From assembly GCF_004342625.1 (NCBI RefSeq), contig NZ_SMAH01000014.1, forward strand, positions 1 through 64,000: a DNA stretch of 64,000 nt. Reading direction: 5' to 3'. This document shows positions 39,312 to 49,562 of this stretch, piece after piece. How positions within the stretch are numbered: position 1 is the stretch's first letter; every line of letters starts with the position of its first letter. Under the pieces are notes generated by a model that was not told the origin of the DNA, ran no database searches, and saw only the letters and a program-made list of their open reading frames with translations. This stretch comes from Tepidimonas ignava (GTDB lineage Bacteria; Pseudomonadota; Gammaproteobacteria; Burkholderiales; Burkholderiaceae_C). Position numbers and translations under genes: made by a program.

Positions 39312-40616
39312 TCAGGCGGCGGCGCGCAGCCGGCCCAGCGCGGCCAGGCAGGCGTCGGCCGCGGCGTAGCCCGCCTGCAGCCCGTCTTCGTGAAACCCGT
39401 AGCCAGCCCACGCCCCGGCGTACCAGGTGCGCGCATGCCCCTGCAGGTGGGGCAACTGGCGCTGCGCCGCCACGGCGGCGTGGTCCAACACCGGATGCTC
39501 GAACGTGAAGGTGTCCAGCACCCGCCGGGGGTCGATGGGACCTTGGGGGTTGAGCGATTCGATCACCGGCTGGGCAAACGGCAGCGGCTGCAGCGCGTTG
39601 AGCCAGTAGTGCAGGCACACGTGGCCGCGCCCCGCGGCGTGGGGGGTGTGCTCGTAGTTCCACGCGGACCACACCGAGCGGCGGCGCGGCATGACGCTGG
39701 TGTCGGTGTGCAGCACGGCGTGGTTGCGCTGGTAGCGAATCGCGCCCAGCACCGCACGCTCCTGGGGTGAGGGGGAGGCCAGCAGCGCCAGCGCTTGGTC
39801 GGTGTGCGTGGCCAACACGACGGCATCGAAGCGGGCGGCGCCGGTGTCGGTGTGCACGGTGACCCCGAAGTCATCGCGCACGATGCGGCGCACCGGCGTG
39901 CGGGCGTGGGCGTGCGGCAGCCGCGCGACGATGCGCTGCACGTACTGGCGGGCGCCGCCGGCCACCGTGTACCAGGTCGGCCGGTCGTTGATTTGCAGCA
40001 AGCCGTGGTTGTGGCAAAAGCGCATCAACATGCCGACCGGGAAGTCCAGCATCCGCTCCGTGGGGCAACTCCAGATGCTGCCCAGCATCGGCAACAGGTA
40101 CCAGTCGCGCAACGCCGTGCTAAAGCGGTGCCGCCGCAAAAACGCCCCCAGCGGCTCGTCCCACGGCGCCGCGCCGTGGTCGCCCAGCGCCAGCGCGGTG
40201 CCCAGGCGGTTGAAGCGCGCGATGTCGGCCAGCATGGCCCAAAAGCGCGGTCGCAACAGGTTGCGCTTGTCGGCAAACACGGTGGCCAGTGAGGCCCCGC
40301 CCCACTCCAGCGCGGGGTGGCCCGCTGTGGCCGGCACGCGCACCGAAAACGACATGCTGGCCGGTGCGGTGGGCACCTGCAGTTGCGCCAACAGCGCGGT
40401 CAGCCCGGGGTAGGTGCGGTGGTTGAAGACCAAAAACCCGGTGTCGACGGGGTGGGTGAGCGGCCGGCCGCGGTGGTCGGGCAACGTGACGTCCACCGTG
40501 CGCGTGTGCCCGCCGAAGGTCGGGGCGGCTTCGAACAGCCACACCTGCGCGCTGCGGTGCAAACGCCATGCCGCCGCCAGACCACTGATGCCGGATCCGA
40601 TGATGGCGACGCGCAT
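39312..40616 (-). CDS. FAD/NAD(P)-binding amine-oxidase-like oxidoreductase
   Basis: This 434-residue flavoprotein begins MRVAIIGSGISGLAAAWRL (dinucleotide-binding GxGxxG) and FEAAPTFGGHTRTVDV, the pattern of flavin-containing amine oxidase and phytoene-desaturase relatives. Later blocks are DTGFLVFNHRTYPGLTAL, AVVLATHTDQALAL and AGAWAGYGFHEDGLQAG. It is the first gene of the nine-gene operon; AGGAG lies upstream. It probably desaturates or oxidises an acyl chain modified by the Cfa-like enzyme, as proposed for related genes in Rhodobacter. That role is inference. Confidence 0.87.
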   Translation of the reverse strand: MRVAIIGSGISGLAAAWRLHRSAQVWLFEAAPTFGGHTRTVDVTLPDHRGRPLTHPVDTGFLVFNHRTYPGLTALLAQLQVPTAPASMSFSVRVPATAGHPALEWGGASLATVFADKRNLLRPRFWAMLADIARFNRLGTALALGDHGAAPWDEPLGAFLRRHRFSTALRDWYLLPMLGSIWSCPTERMLDFPVGMLMRFCHNHGLLQINDRPTWYTVAGGARQYVQRIVARLPHAHARTPVRRIVRDDFGVTVHTDTGAARFDAVVLATHTDQALALLASPSPQERAVLGAIRYQRNHAVLHTDTSVMPRRRSVWSAWNYEHTPHAAGRGHVCLHYWLNALQPLPFAQPVIESLNPQGPIDPRRVLDTFTFEHPVLDHAAVAAQRQLPHLQGHARTWYAGAWAGYGFHEDGLQAGYAAADACLAALGRLRAAA

Positions 40617-40684
40617 GGTGTGCTCCTGGGGTGGGTGGCTTGGGGCCACGGCGCGGACGGATGACCGATCCGTGGGTGCGGTTA

Positions 40685-40717
40685 TTGTGTCCTAGACAAA
40701 AATCCATGCGATGATCA
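40685..40717 (-). promoter_or_regulatory. candidate operator/promoter between litR-like gene and the photo-operon
   Basis: The 122-base divergent region contains TTGTGTCCTAGACAA at 40685-40699, with TTGT and ACAA arms. On the minus strand TGATCA (40717-40712) and TAGG (40694-40691) are spaced by 17 bases, reminiscent of the ECF sigma-E pattern TGATCC-N17/18-TAAG of photo-oxidative stress promoters. Either reading is tentative. Confidence 0.3.
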
Positions 40718-40738
40718 AGGTTACCGGCCCGCACCACC

Positions 40739-41716
40739 ATGTCTGAGCAGCAACCCTCCGATGCCTCGTCCACCGACCAAGCCCCAACGTGGACGATTGC
40801 CGATGTCGAGCGCGACACCGGCATCGGCAAAGACACGTTGCGTGTCTGGGAGCGGCGCTACGGCTTTCCCCGCCCGGGGCGGGACGCCCATGGCGACCGG
40901 TGTTACGACACCGCCCAGGTGCAGCGCTTGCGCCTGATCCGGCGCTTGTTGGATTTGGGCCACCGTCCGGGGAGGGTGGTGGGCTTGCCGCTGACGGCGC
41001 TGCAGGACCTGGCCGCGCGCGGGCCGCGCGTGGCGCCGTCCACCGCGCCGACACCGCCACACGCGCAGGCAACCGTGCTGGCGCAGTGGCTCGGTTGGCT
41101 GGAGGCGGACCAGGGCGAGCGCGTGCAACAGGCGCTGCGCGCGTCGCTGCAGCAGCACGGGCTGGCGCAAACCGTGCAAACGTTGGTGGCGCCGATGTGT
41201 GTGGCGGTGGGTGAGGCGTGGGCCCAAGGCCGCCTTGGCGTGTACCAGGAGCACCTGTGGACCGAGGTGGTGCAGCGCACGCTGCGCGAGGCGATTGCGG
41301 CGCTGGATGCGGCGCCGGGCACGCCCAAGCAGGCGCCACGGGTGTTGTTGACCACCACGCCCGGTGAGCCCCACCTGTTGGGGTTGCTGATGGCGGAGTG
41401 TTTTTTGGCGCTGCAGGGGTGCGAGCGTGTGGTGCTGGGGGCGCAAACCCCGCTCATCGACATCGTGACGGCGGCGCGGCGCCTGGCGGTGGACGTGGTG
41501 GGCCTGAGCTACAGCGCCTACGTGGGCCGCCGCGACCTCGTCGACGAGCTGGTGCAGCTGCGCACACGGCTGCCCGACAACGTGGCGCTGTGGGTGGGCG
41601 GCGCTGGCGCGCAGCGCCACGGCCGCGCGTTGCCCCCGGGGGTGGACGTGGTGGCCCAGGCGGGCGACGTGGCGCGGCGGGTGCACGCCTGGCGTGCCCG
41701 TCATCGAGCGGCCTGA
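40739..41716 (+). CDS. litR: MerR-type regulator with B12-binding domain (LitR/CarH-like photoreceptor)
   Basis: This 325-residue protein has a MerR DNA-binding domain (WTIADVERDTGIGKDTLRVW, residues 18-37; WERRYGFPRP) and a C-terminal cobalamin-binding region. The four-helix part has W161 followed nine residues later by E171-H172 in WAQGRLGVYQEH, the W-x9-EH signature of adenosylcobalamin light sensors. GEPHLLGL with H212 is the probable lower axial ligand, and WVGGAGAQ lies near the end. In the dark such proteins bind DNA as tetramers; light cleaves the Co-C bond and releases DNA. CarH His132, just after Trp, is Ala here. It diverges from the photolyase/lipid operon, its likely target. Confidence 0.88.
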   Translation: MSEQQPSDASSTDQAPTWTIADVERDTGIGKDTLRVWERRYGFPRPGRDAHGDRCYDTAQVQRLRLIRRLLDLGHRPGRVVGLPLTALQDLAARGPRVAPSTAPTPPHAQATVLAQWLGWLEADQGERVQQALRASLQQHGLAQTVQTLVAPMCVAVGEAWAQGRLGVYQEHLWTEVVQRTLREAIAALDAAPGTPKQAPRVLLTTTPGEPHLLGLLMAECFLALQGCERVVLGAQTPLIDIVTAARRLAVDVVGLSYSAYVGRRDLVDELVQLRTRLPDNVALWVGGAGAQRHGRALPPGVDVVAQAGDVARRVHAWRARHRAA

Positions 41717-41740
41717 CCGCGTGCGCCGATGCGCAACGCG

Positions 41741-42682
41741 TCAGGCCGACGGTTGCAGTGCCAACAGCGCGCCGTAGCGTTCGGCCAAAAACGCTTCGCC
41801 GTGCTCCAGCACGTGGTAGCGAAACGCCTCGGCCGCCGGTGACAGCAGCTTGGCCAGTGTGTGCACCACGTGCCAGGCGCGTACCAGCGGCGTGCCCTCG
41901 ACGTCCAAGCGCACGATGAGGCCGTGCTCCAGCTCGAACTTGAGCGCGTGCAACGAAATCAACCCCAGCCCCAAGCCGGCCATCACGGCTTGTTTGATGG
42001 CCTCGTTGTCGGGCAGCTCCATCGCCACGCGCAGCTCCAGGCCGTGCTTGTGCGCAAACTGCTCCAACAGCGCGCGGGTGCCGCTGCCGCGCTCGCGCAC
42101 GATGAACGGGTACGGCGCCAAGGCCTCGGGCGAGGGGTGGCCGATGCGCAGCAGCGGGTGTGCGGGTGGCGCCACGAACACATGCGGGTGGGCCGCGAAC
42201 GGCTCGGCGCGCACGGCCAGCTCGGTGGGGGGGCGGCCCATGATGGCCACGTCCAGCTCGTTGGCTTGCAGCAGGCGCAGCAGTTGTTCCCGGTTGCCGG
42301 TGACCAGCTTGACGTCCACCCCGTGGTGTTCACGCCGAAACGCGGCCAGCAGGTAAGGCAAGAAGTACTGGGCTGAGCCCACCATGCCGATCGTCAACTG
42401 ACCGGCTTCGAGGCGCTTGAGGCGCGCGGCGGTGTCCTCGGCGTCTTTGAGCGTGGCCAACACCTTGCGCGCGTACACCAGCATGTACTCGCCGGCGGTG
42501 GTCAGGGCCACGCGCCGCCCTTGGCGCTCGAACAGCGGCAGTCCCACGTGGCCTTCCAGCTCTTTGATCTGCATGGTCACGGCCGGCGGCGTCAGGTGCA
42601 GCGCCTCGGCCGCGCGCGAAAAGCTCAGGTGGCGCGCCACTTCAACAAAGACGCGCAGTTGGCGGAAGGTGGCGTTGCGCAT
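41741..42682 (-). CDS. cbbR: LysR-type regulator CbbR
   Basis: This 313-residue LysR regulator has an N-terminal winged helix (FRQLRVFVEVARHLSFSRAA and LTPPAVTMQIKELE, residues 6-43) and a periplasmic-binding-like effector domain (LTIGMVGSAQYFLPYLLAAF). It is divergent from the cbb operon and matches CbbR in position and sequence style. CbbR activates cbb genes in response to metabolites such as NADPH, ATP or RuBP depending on species. The intergenic region has TNA-N7-TNA sites that fit it. An AT-rich stretch precedes the start. Confidence 0.9.
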   Translation of the reverse strand: MRNATFRQLRVFVEVARHLSFSRAAEALHLTPPAVTMQIKELEGHVGLPLFERQGRRVALTTAGEYMLVYARKVLATLKDAEDTAARLKRLEAGQLTIGMVGSAQYFLPYLLAAFRREHHGVDVKLVTGNREQLLRLLQANELDVAIMGRPPTELAVRAEPFAAHPHVFVAPPAHPLLRIGHPSPEALAPYPFIVRERGSGTRALLEQFAHKHGLELRVAMELPDNEAIKQAVMAGLGLGLISLHALKFELEHGLIVRLDVEGTPLVRAWHVVHTLAKLLSPAAEAFRYHVLEHGEAFLAERYGALLALQPSA

Positions 42683-42717
42683 GTTCAGTCAAAGCTGAAG
42701 TTGAAATAAAGAAATTG

Positions 42718-42750
42718 TGAATTTACCTTATGTAAGACTGTGCTTATAGT
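42718..42750 (+). promoter_or_regulatory. cbb operon promoter with overlapping CbbR sites
   Basis: TTTACC (42722-42727) and TATAGT (42745-42750) are spaced by 17 bases. Two overlapping CbbR-type sites TNA-N7-TNA cover the -35: TGA (42718-42720) with TTA (42728-42730), and TTA (42723-42725) with TAA (42733-42735). The latter lies in the inverted repeat TTAC-N5-GTAA. Confidence 0.7.
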
Positions 42751-42777
42751 GGTGCCACGCAACGTAGGAGTGGCGCC

Positions 42778-43503
42778 ATGCTGCAAGCCCTGATTTTCGA
42801 CGTCGACGGCACCCTGGCCGACACCGAGCGCGCGCACCTGGCGGCGTTCAACGCCGCCTTCGCCGCCGAGGGCTTGGACTGGCGGTGGGACGAGGCGCTG
42901 TACACCCGGCTGCTGGAAGTCTCGGGCGGCAAGGAGCGCATCCAGCACTACTGGCAACAGGTGTACCCCGAGCGGCGCGACATCGACGGCAACGAGCTGC
43001 GCGCCTTCATCGACCGGCTGCACGAGGTCAAAACCGCCTTTTACGAAGAAGCCGTGCGCCAGGGCGCGGTGCAGCTGCGCCCCGGTGTGCTGGACCTGAT
43101 CGTAGCCGCGCAGCGCGAGGGGTTGCGGCTGGCCATCGCCACCACCACGTCGCCCGTCAACATCGCGGCGTTGCTGCGCGCGGCCATGGGGCCGGACTGG
43201 CAACGCGCGTTTGCCGTCATCGAAGACGCCTCCACCGCGCCGCGCAAAAAGCCGCACCCGCAGGTTTACCAGCAAACGCTGGCGCGGCTGGGTCTGCCGG
43301 CGGCGGCGTGCGTGGCGTTCGAAGACTCCGCCAACGGCCTGCAGGCCGCGCGCGCCTGCGGGCTGCCCACCATCGTCACGCCCAACGCGTTTACCGCGCA
43401 CCACGATGTGCGTGGCGCGCTGCGCGTGCTGCCCAGTCTGGACGGGTTGACCCTGCCGACGCTGCGTCAGTGGCACGCCGAAGCGGTCGGCGCCCCGGCC
43501 TGA
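42778..43503 (+). CDS. cbbY: CbbY HAD-family phosphatase
   Basis: This 241-residue haloacid-dehalogenase-type phosphatase has motif [14 protein letters not shown] (residues 5-17), motif [28 protein letters not shown] and motif [16 protein letters not shown]. CbbY hydrolyses xylulose-1,5-bisphosphate, an inhibitory by-product of RuBisCO. It is the first gene of the operon here, with GTAGGAG upstream. Its presence implies that RuBisCO is made from another locus. Confidence 0.92.
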   Translation: MLQALIFDVDGTLADTERAHLAAFNAAFAAEGLDWRWDEALYTRLLEVSGGKERIQHYWQQVYPERRDIDGNELRAFIDRLHEVKTAFYEEAVRQGAVQLRPGVLDLIVAAQREGLRLAIATTTSPVNIAALLRAAMGPDWQRAFAVIEDASTAPRKKPHPQVYQQTLARLGLPAAACVAFEDSANGLQAARACGLPTIVTPNAFTAHHDVRGALRVLPSLDGLTLPTLRQWHAEAVGAPA

Positions 43504-43539
43504 CCCCCGACACGACACGAAGAACCCGAGGAGAACCCG

Positions 43540-44622
43540 ATGCCCCTGGACCAACGCACCACGCTGACCCAGTTCCTGATCGAACAGCGGCGCCGCTTCC
43601 CGAGCGCCAGCGGGGACTTCAACGCGCTTATTCTGGACGTGGCGCTGGCGTGCAAGGCCATCGCGCGCAGCGTGGCCTTTGGCGCGTTGGGTGGGGTGCT
43701 GGGCGCGCAAGCCGGCTCCATCAACGTGCAGGGCGAGGAGCAAAAAAAGCTCGACGTCATCAGCAACGAGCTGTTCGTGCGCGCCAACGAGTGGGGTGGC
43801 CACCTGGCGGGCATGGCCTCCGAGGAGATGGACGAGCCGTACAACATCCCCGGCGTGTACCCACGCGGCAAGTACCTGCTGGTGTTTGACCCGCTGGACG
43901 GCTCCAGCAACATCGACGTCAACGTCTCGGTGGGCAGCATCTTTTCGGTGTTGCGCGCGCCGCAGGACGTCATCGACAGCGGCCGCGACGTCACGGCGGC
44001 GGACTTTTTGCAGCCGGGCTGCCAGCAGTTGGCCGCAGGCTACGCGCTGTACGGCCCCTCGACGATGCTGGTGCTGACCGTGGGCACCGGGGTGCACGGC
44101 TTCACGCTGGACCCCAACCTGGGTGAGTTTTTTCTGTCGCACCCGGACATCCGCGTGCCGGCCGACACGCAGGAGTTCGCCATCAACGCCTCCAACAGCC
44201 GCTTTTGGGAGCCCCCCGTCAAGCGCTACGTGGACGAGTGCCTGGCGGGCAAAACCGGCCCGCGTGGCAAGGACTTCAACATGCGCTGGATCGCCAGCAT
44301 GGTGGCCGAGGCGCACCGCATCCTCATGCGCGGCGGCGTCTTTCTGTACCCGCGCGACACCAAAGACCCCAGCAAGCCGGGCCGCCTGCGCCTGCTGTAC
44401 GAGGCCAACCCGGTGGGCTTCATCATGGAACAGGCGGGCGGGCGCGCCAGCACCGGGCGTGAGCCGATCTTGCAGGTGCAGCCGACCTCGCTGCACCAGC
44501 GCATCGGCTTGGTGTTTGGCAGCAAAAACGAAGTCGAGCGCATCGAGCGCTACCACCGCGAGCCCGCGCCGCTGAAGGACGACAACCCGCTGTTTGCCGA
44601 GCGCACCCTGTTTCGCGACTGA
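43540..44622 (+). CDS. cbbF: fructose-1,6-bisphosphatase class I
   Basis: This 360-residue class I enzyme has [16 protein letters not shown], the metal-binding FBPase signature, near residues 110-125, and [21 protein letters not shown] (in parts), [14 protein letters not shown] and GGVFLYPRD further on. In the Calvin cycle it also works on sedoheptulose-1,7-bisphosphate. The start is preceded by ACCCGAGGAGAAC, a leader repeated before cbbP and partly before cbbA. It lies 36 bases after cbbY. Confidence 0.95.
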   Translation: MPLDQRTTLTQFLIEQRRRFPSASGDFNALILDVALACKAIARSVAFGALGGVLGAQAGSINVQGEEQKKLDVISNELFVRANEWGGHLAGMASEEMDEPYNIPGVYPRGKYLLVFDPLDGSSNIDVNVSVGSIFSVLRAPQDVIDSGRDVTAADFLQPGCQQLAAGYALYGPSTMLVLTVGTGVHGFTLDPNLGEFFLSHPDIRVPADTQEFAINASNSRFWEPPVKRYVDECLAGKTGPRGKDFNMRWIASMVAEAHRILMRGGVFLYPRDTKDPSKPGRLRLLYEANPVGFIMEQAGGRASTGREPILQVQPTSLHQRIGLVFGSKNEVERIERYHREPAPLKDDNPLFAERTLFRD

Positions 44623-44672
44623 AGCCGCCGGCCGCGCGCACCGGATTCGAAGCACCCGAGGAGAACGTAGCC

Positions 44673-45557
44673 ATGTCCGAAAAACACCCCATCATCGCCA
44701 TCACCGGCTCGTCCGGCGCCGGCACCTCGACCGTGACGCGCACCTTCGCCAACATTTTCCGGCGTGAGGGCGTCAAAGCCGCCATCATCGAGGGCGACAG
44801 CTTCCACCGCTACGATCGCAAGGAAATGCGCCAGCGCATGGCCGAAGAGGAGGCCAAGGGCAACCGGCACTTCAGCCACTTCGGCCCCGAGGCCAACCTG
44901 TTCGAAGAGCTGGAAAACCTGTTCAAAACCTACGCCGAAACCGGCCGCGGGCGCTGCCGCAAGTACCTGCACAACGAGGAGGAAGCCGCTCCCTACGGCC
45001 AGGAACCGGGCACCTTCACGCCGTGGGAGGACCTGCCGCCCGACACCGACATGCTCTTTTACGAGGGGCTGCACGGGGCCGTGGTCACCGACAAGGTCAA
45101 CGTCGCGCAGTACCCGGACCTGCTCATCGGCGTGGCGCCCTCGATCAACCTGGAGTGGATCCAAAAGCTCATCCGCGACAAGACGCAGCGCCGCTACAGC
45201 CAGGAGGCGGTGGTCGACACCATCCTGCGCCGCATGCCCGACTACGTCAACTACATCTGCCCGCAGTTCGCGGTGACGCACGTCAACTTCCAGCGTGTGC
45301 CGGTGGTGGACACCTCCAACCCCTTCATCGCGCGTGACATCCCTACCGCCGACGAGAGCGTGTGCGTGATCCGCTTCGCCAAGCCCAAGGGGATCGACTT
45401 TCCGTACCTGCTCAGCATGATCGACGGCTCGTGGATGAGCCGCGCCAACACCATCGTCGTGCCCGGCGGCAAGATGGAGCTGGCCATGCAGCTGATCTTC
45501 ACCCCGTTCATCTGGCGCATGATGGAGCGCCGGCGGCGTGCCCTGGGCCTGGCGTGA
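44673..45557 (+). CDS. cbbP: phosphoribulokinase
   Basis: This 294-residue proteobacterial phosphoribulokinase has the P-loop IAITGSSGAGTSTVTRTF (residues 9-26), EGDSFHRYDRKEMRQ with the catalytic Asp/His region, YEGLHGAVVTD, and RRYSQEAVVDTILRRMPDYV. It makes ribulose-1,5-bisphosphate and has no other known role, so the cell should have RuBisCO elsewhere. The leader ACCCGAGGAGAAC precedes the ATG. Confidence 0.96.
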   Translation: MSEKHPIIAITGSSGAGTSTVTRTFANIFRREGVKAAIIEGDSFHRYDRKEMRQRMAEEEAKGNRHFSHFGPEANLFEELENLFKTYAETGRGRCRKYLHNEEEAAPYGQEPGTFTPWEDLPPDTDMLFYEGLHGAVVTDKVNVAQYPDLLIGVAPSINLEWIQKLIRDKTQRRYSQEAVVDTILRRMPDYVNYICPQFAVTHVNFQRVPVVDTSNPFIARDIPTADESVCVIRFAKPKGIDFPYLLSMIDGSWMSRANTIVVPGGKMELAMQLIFTPFIWRMMERRRRALGLA

Positions 45558-45608
45558 CGCCCGAAAGGTGCGATCATCACGCCTTTGACGACGTCCCCCA
45601 ACGACACC

Positions 45609-47648
45609 ATGCAACACCACGAACCTCTCCACGTCCGTCCCGCTCCCGCGCCCGCGCTGGCGCGCCGCATGGCCAACGCCATTCGCATGTTGGCCGTCGA
45701 TGCGGTGGAGCAGGCCAAAAGCGGCCACCCCGGCGCCCCGATGGGCATGGCCGAAATCGCCGAAGTGCTGTGGAACCGCCACCTCAAGCACAACCCGGCC
45801 AACCCCGCGTGGCCCGACCGTGACCGCTTCGTGCTGTCCAACGGCCACGGCTCGATGCTGATCTACGCGCTGCTGCACCTGACCGGCTACGACCTGCCGA
45901 TCGAGGAGCTGAAAAACTTCCGCCAACTGCACAGCAAAACGCCGGGTCACCCGGAGGTGGGCATCACGCCGGGCGTGGAGACCACCACCGGCCCGCTGGG
46001 GCAGGGCATCGCCAACGCGGTGGGCATGGCGCTGGCCGAAAAGCTGCTGGCCGCCGAGTTCAACCGCCCGGGCCACACCGTTGTGGATCACTTCACCTAC
46101 GTGTTCTTGGGCGACGGCTGCATGATGGAGGGCATCAGCCACGAAGTGTGCTCGCTGGCGGGCACGCTGCGGCTGAGCAAGCTCATCGCGCTGTACGACG
46201 ACAACGGCATCTCCATCGACGGCCATGTCGAAGGCTGGTTTGCTGACGACACGCCGGCGCGCTTCGAGGCCTACGGCTGGTACGTGATCCGCGACGTCGA
46301 CGGCCACGACCCCGACGCGGTGGACGCCGCGCTGCGGCTGGCGCGCACCCAGGCGATGCGCCCGGACGGCAAGCCGACGCTGATTTGCTGCAAGACCGTC
46401 ATCGGCCAAGGCTCGCCCAACAAGGCGGGCACGCACGACGTGCACGGTGCCGCCCTGGGCGCGGCCGAGGTGGCGGCCACGCGCGCCGCGCTGGACTGGC
46501 CGCACCCCCCGTTCGAGGTGCCGGCCGACGTTTACGCCGCCTGGGATGCGCGCGGCCACGGTGCGGCCGCTGAAGCCGCGTGGCAGCAGCGCTTCGACGC
46601 CTACGCGCGCGCGTTTCCTGAACTGGCGGCCGAGTTCCAGCGCCGTATGCGTGGCGAGCTGCGCGCCGACCTGGCCGAGCGGTTGCCCACGTTGCTCGAC
46701 GCGGCCGCCGCGCGCACCGACGCCGTGGCCACGCGCAAAGCCAGCCAGTTGGCGCTGGACGCCCTGGCGCCGCTGATCCCCGAGTTCTTCGGCGGCAGCG
46801 CCGACCTGACCGGCTCCAACCTGACCAACTTCAAAGGCTGCACCATCGCCGGCCGCGATCGCTGGGGCAACCACCTCAGCTACGGCGTGCGCGAATTTGG
46901 CATGGCCGCCATCATGAACGGCATCGCGCTGCACGGCGGCTACCTGCCCTACGGCGGCACGTTCCTGACGTTTTCCGACTACAGCCGCAACGCCATTCGC
47001 ATGGCCGCGCTGATGCGCCAGCGCGTCATCCACGTCTTCACGCACGACTCCATCGGCCTGGGCGAGGATGGCCCCACGCACCAAAGCGTCGAGCACGTGC
47101 CCAGCCTGCGCCTGATCCCGAACCTGGACGTGTGGCGCCCCGCCGATGCGCTGGAAACCCTGGTGGCGTGGGCCGCCGCGGTGCAGCGGCGCGATGGCCC
47201 CACGGCGCTGTGCCTGTCGCGCCAAAACCTGCCGGTGGTCACCGAGCGTGCGCACGCCGACGGTGCGGCGCGCGGCGGCTACGTGCTCAAGGATATGGAC
47301 GGTGCGCGCGCCGTCATCATCGCCACCGGGTCGGAGGTGTCGATCGCGCTCAAGGCGCAGGCGCTGTTGGCCGCCGAGGGTGTGCCCACGCGCGTGGTGT
47401 CGATGCCCAGCACCAGCGTCTTCGACCGCCAGGACGCCGCCTACCAGGACAGCGTGCTGCCGCCCGGGCTGCCCGCGGTGGCGGTGGAAGCCGCCCACCC
47501 CGACCTGTGGGCCAAGTACGTGGGCCGCCGCGGGCGCGTGGTGGGCATCGACCGCTTTGGCGAATCGGCCCCGGCGCCGGCCTTGTACGAGTTTTTCGGC
47601 CTGACGCCGGCCAAGGTGGCCGAGGCCGTGCGAGGGGTGCTGGCGTGA
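45609..47648 (+). CDS. cbbT: transketolase
   Basis: This 679-residue thiamine-diphosphate enzyme transfers two-carbon units between sugar phosphates. Motifs are [67 protein letters not shown] (ThDP/Mg site), and in the second half [17 protein letters not shown] and LSRQNLPV. The ATG at 45609 is chosen; an in-frame TTG at 45585 would add eight residues and lies nearer to a GAAAGG. It shares a 4-base GTGA overlap with cbbZ. Confidence 0.94.
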   Translation: MQHHEPLHVRPAPAPALARRMANAIRMLAVDAVEQAKSGHPGAPMGMAEIAEVLWNRHLKHNPANPAWPDRDRFVLSNGHGSMLIYALLHLTGYDLPIEELKNFRQLHSKTPGHPEVGITPGVETTTGPLGQGIANAVGMALAEKLLAAEFNRPGHTVVDHFTYVFLGDGCMMEGISHEVCSLAGTLRLSKLIALYDDNGISIDGHVEGWFADDTPARFEAYGWYVIRDVDGHDPDAVDAALRLARTQAMRPDGKPTLICCKTVIGQGSPNKAGTHDVHGAALGAAEVAATRAALDWPHPPFEVPADVYAAWDARGHGAAAEAAWQQRFDAYARAFPELAAEFQRRMRGELRADLAERLPTLLDAAAARTDAVATRKASQLALDALAPLIPEFFGGSADLTGSNLTNFKGCTIAGRDRWGNHLSYGVREFGMAAIMNGIALHGGYLPYGGTFLTFSDYSRNAIRMAALMRQRVIHVFTHDSIGLGEDGPTHQSVEHVPSLRLIPNLDVWRPADALETLVAWAAAVQRRDGPTALCLSRQNLPVVTERAHADGAARGGYVLKDMDGARAVIIATGSEVSIALKAQALLAAEGVPTRVVSMPSTSVFDRQDAAYQDSVLPPGLPAVAVEAAHPDLWAKYVGRRGRVVGIDRFGESAPAPALYEFFGLTPAKVAEAVRGVLA

Positions 47649-48373
47649 GCGTGACGCACACCGATTTGCCGTTCGACCTGATCCTGTTCGACCTGGACGG
47701 CACGCTGGTCGAGACCGCGCCCGAAATCGCCGACGCGGTCAACGACACGCTGGCCGAGCTGGGGCTGGGCAGCGCGTCGCTGGACGAGGTGACGCGCTGG
47801 ATCGGGCACGGCACGCGCGAGCTGCTGGTGCAGGCGCTGGCGGCCCGCCTGGGCCGCACGGTCGACGCCGTGCGGGCCGACACGACCTATTTCACCGCCG
47901 CCGAGGCCGTGTTCCAGCGCCACTACGAGGCGCGCTGCGGCACCCGCAGCCATCCGTATCCGCACGTCATCGAGGCGTTGCAGGCGCTGCGCGCCGAGGG
48001 CGTCAAGCTGGTCGTGGTCACCAACAAGGAGGCCCGCTACACCGCCCGCGTGCTCGACGCGCACCGCATGGCGCCGCTGTTTCACCGCATCATCAGTGGC
48101 GACACGCTGCCGGTCAAGAAGCCCAACCCGCTGGCGGTGGCCGACAGCCTGTTACGCTACGGGGTTGACCGCAGCCGCGCGTTGCTGGTGGGGGACTCGT
48201 CGATCGACGTGGCCACGGCCCGCCATGCCGGCGTTGCGGTGTGGTGCGTCCCCTACGGCTACAACATGGGCGAGCCGATCGAAGCCAGCGCGCCGGACCG
48301 GGTGATCGCGGATTTTGGCGCGCTGCGACCGGCGGTGCTGCGCACGGCCACGGCCAGCGCGGGTTGCGCCTGA
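47645..48373 (+). CDS. cbbZ: phosphoglycolate phosphatase
   Basis: This 242-residue HAD phosphatase removes phosphate from 2-phosphoglycolate, the oxygenation product of RuBisCO. It has [20 protein letters not shown] near residues 10-29, [30 protein letters not shown] and [17 protein letters not shown]. The GTG at 47645 overlaps the cbbT stop (GTGA); no ATG precedes the conserved strand. A 79-base gap with a T-rich patch follows before cbbG, where an internal signal may lie. Confidence 0.92.
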   Translation: MSVTHTDLPFDLILFDLDGTLVETAPEIADAVNDTLAELGLGSASLDEVTRWIGHGTRELLVQALAARLGRTVDAVRADTTYFTAAEAVFQRHYEARCGTRSHPYPHVIEALQALRAEGVKLVVVTNKEARYTARVLDAHRMAPLFHRIISGDTLPVKKPNPLAVADSLLRYGVDRSRALLVGDSSIDVATARHAGVAVWCVPYGYNMGEPIEASAPDRVIADFGALRPAVLRTATASAGCA

Positions 48374-48416
48374 AGGGACGGTGGTGGCGCGACGCTGGCG
48401 AGCCGCCATGTTGTGA

Positions 48417-49475
<1,059 letters not shown>

Positions 49476-49504
49476 CGCCGACGCCCTGACCCCACCGACC
49501 CACC

Positions 49505-49541
49505 GGGCAGGGCCGCGCCGCGCCGCGCGGCGCACCTGCCC
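49505..49541 (+). other. GC-rich intercistronic hairpin between cbbG and cbbK
   Basis: GGGCAGG (49505-49511) pairs with CCTGCCC (49535-49541), and inside it an 8-bp stem GCGCCGCG/CGCGGCGC closes on a 3-base loop. No T-run follows, so it is more likely an mRNA stability or processing element than a terminator. Confidence 0.55.
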
Positions 49542-49562
49542 TCCGTCGAGCCGAGCCAAGCC

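Noticed and set aside
44550-47498. Long minus-strand open frame opposite cbbP and cbbT
   Set aside because: Shadow of codon-biased genes; no start signal or homology-like motifs.
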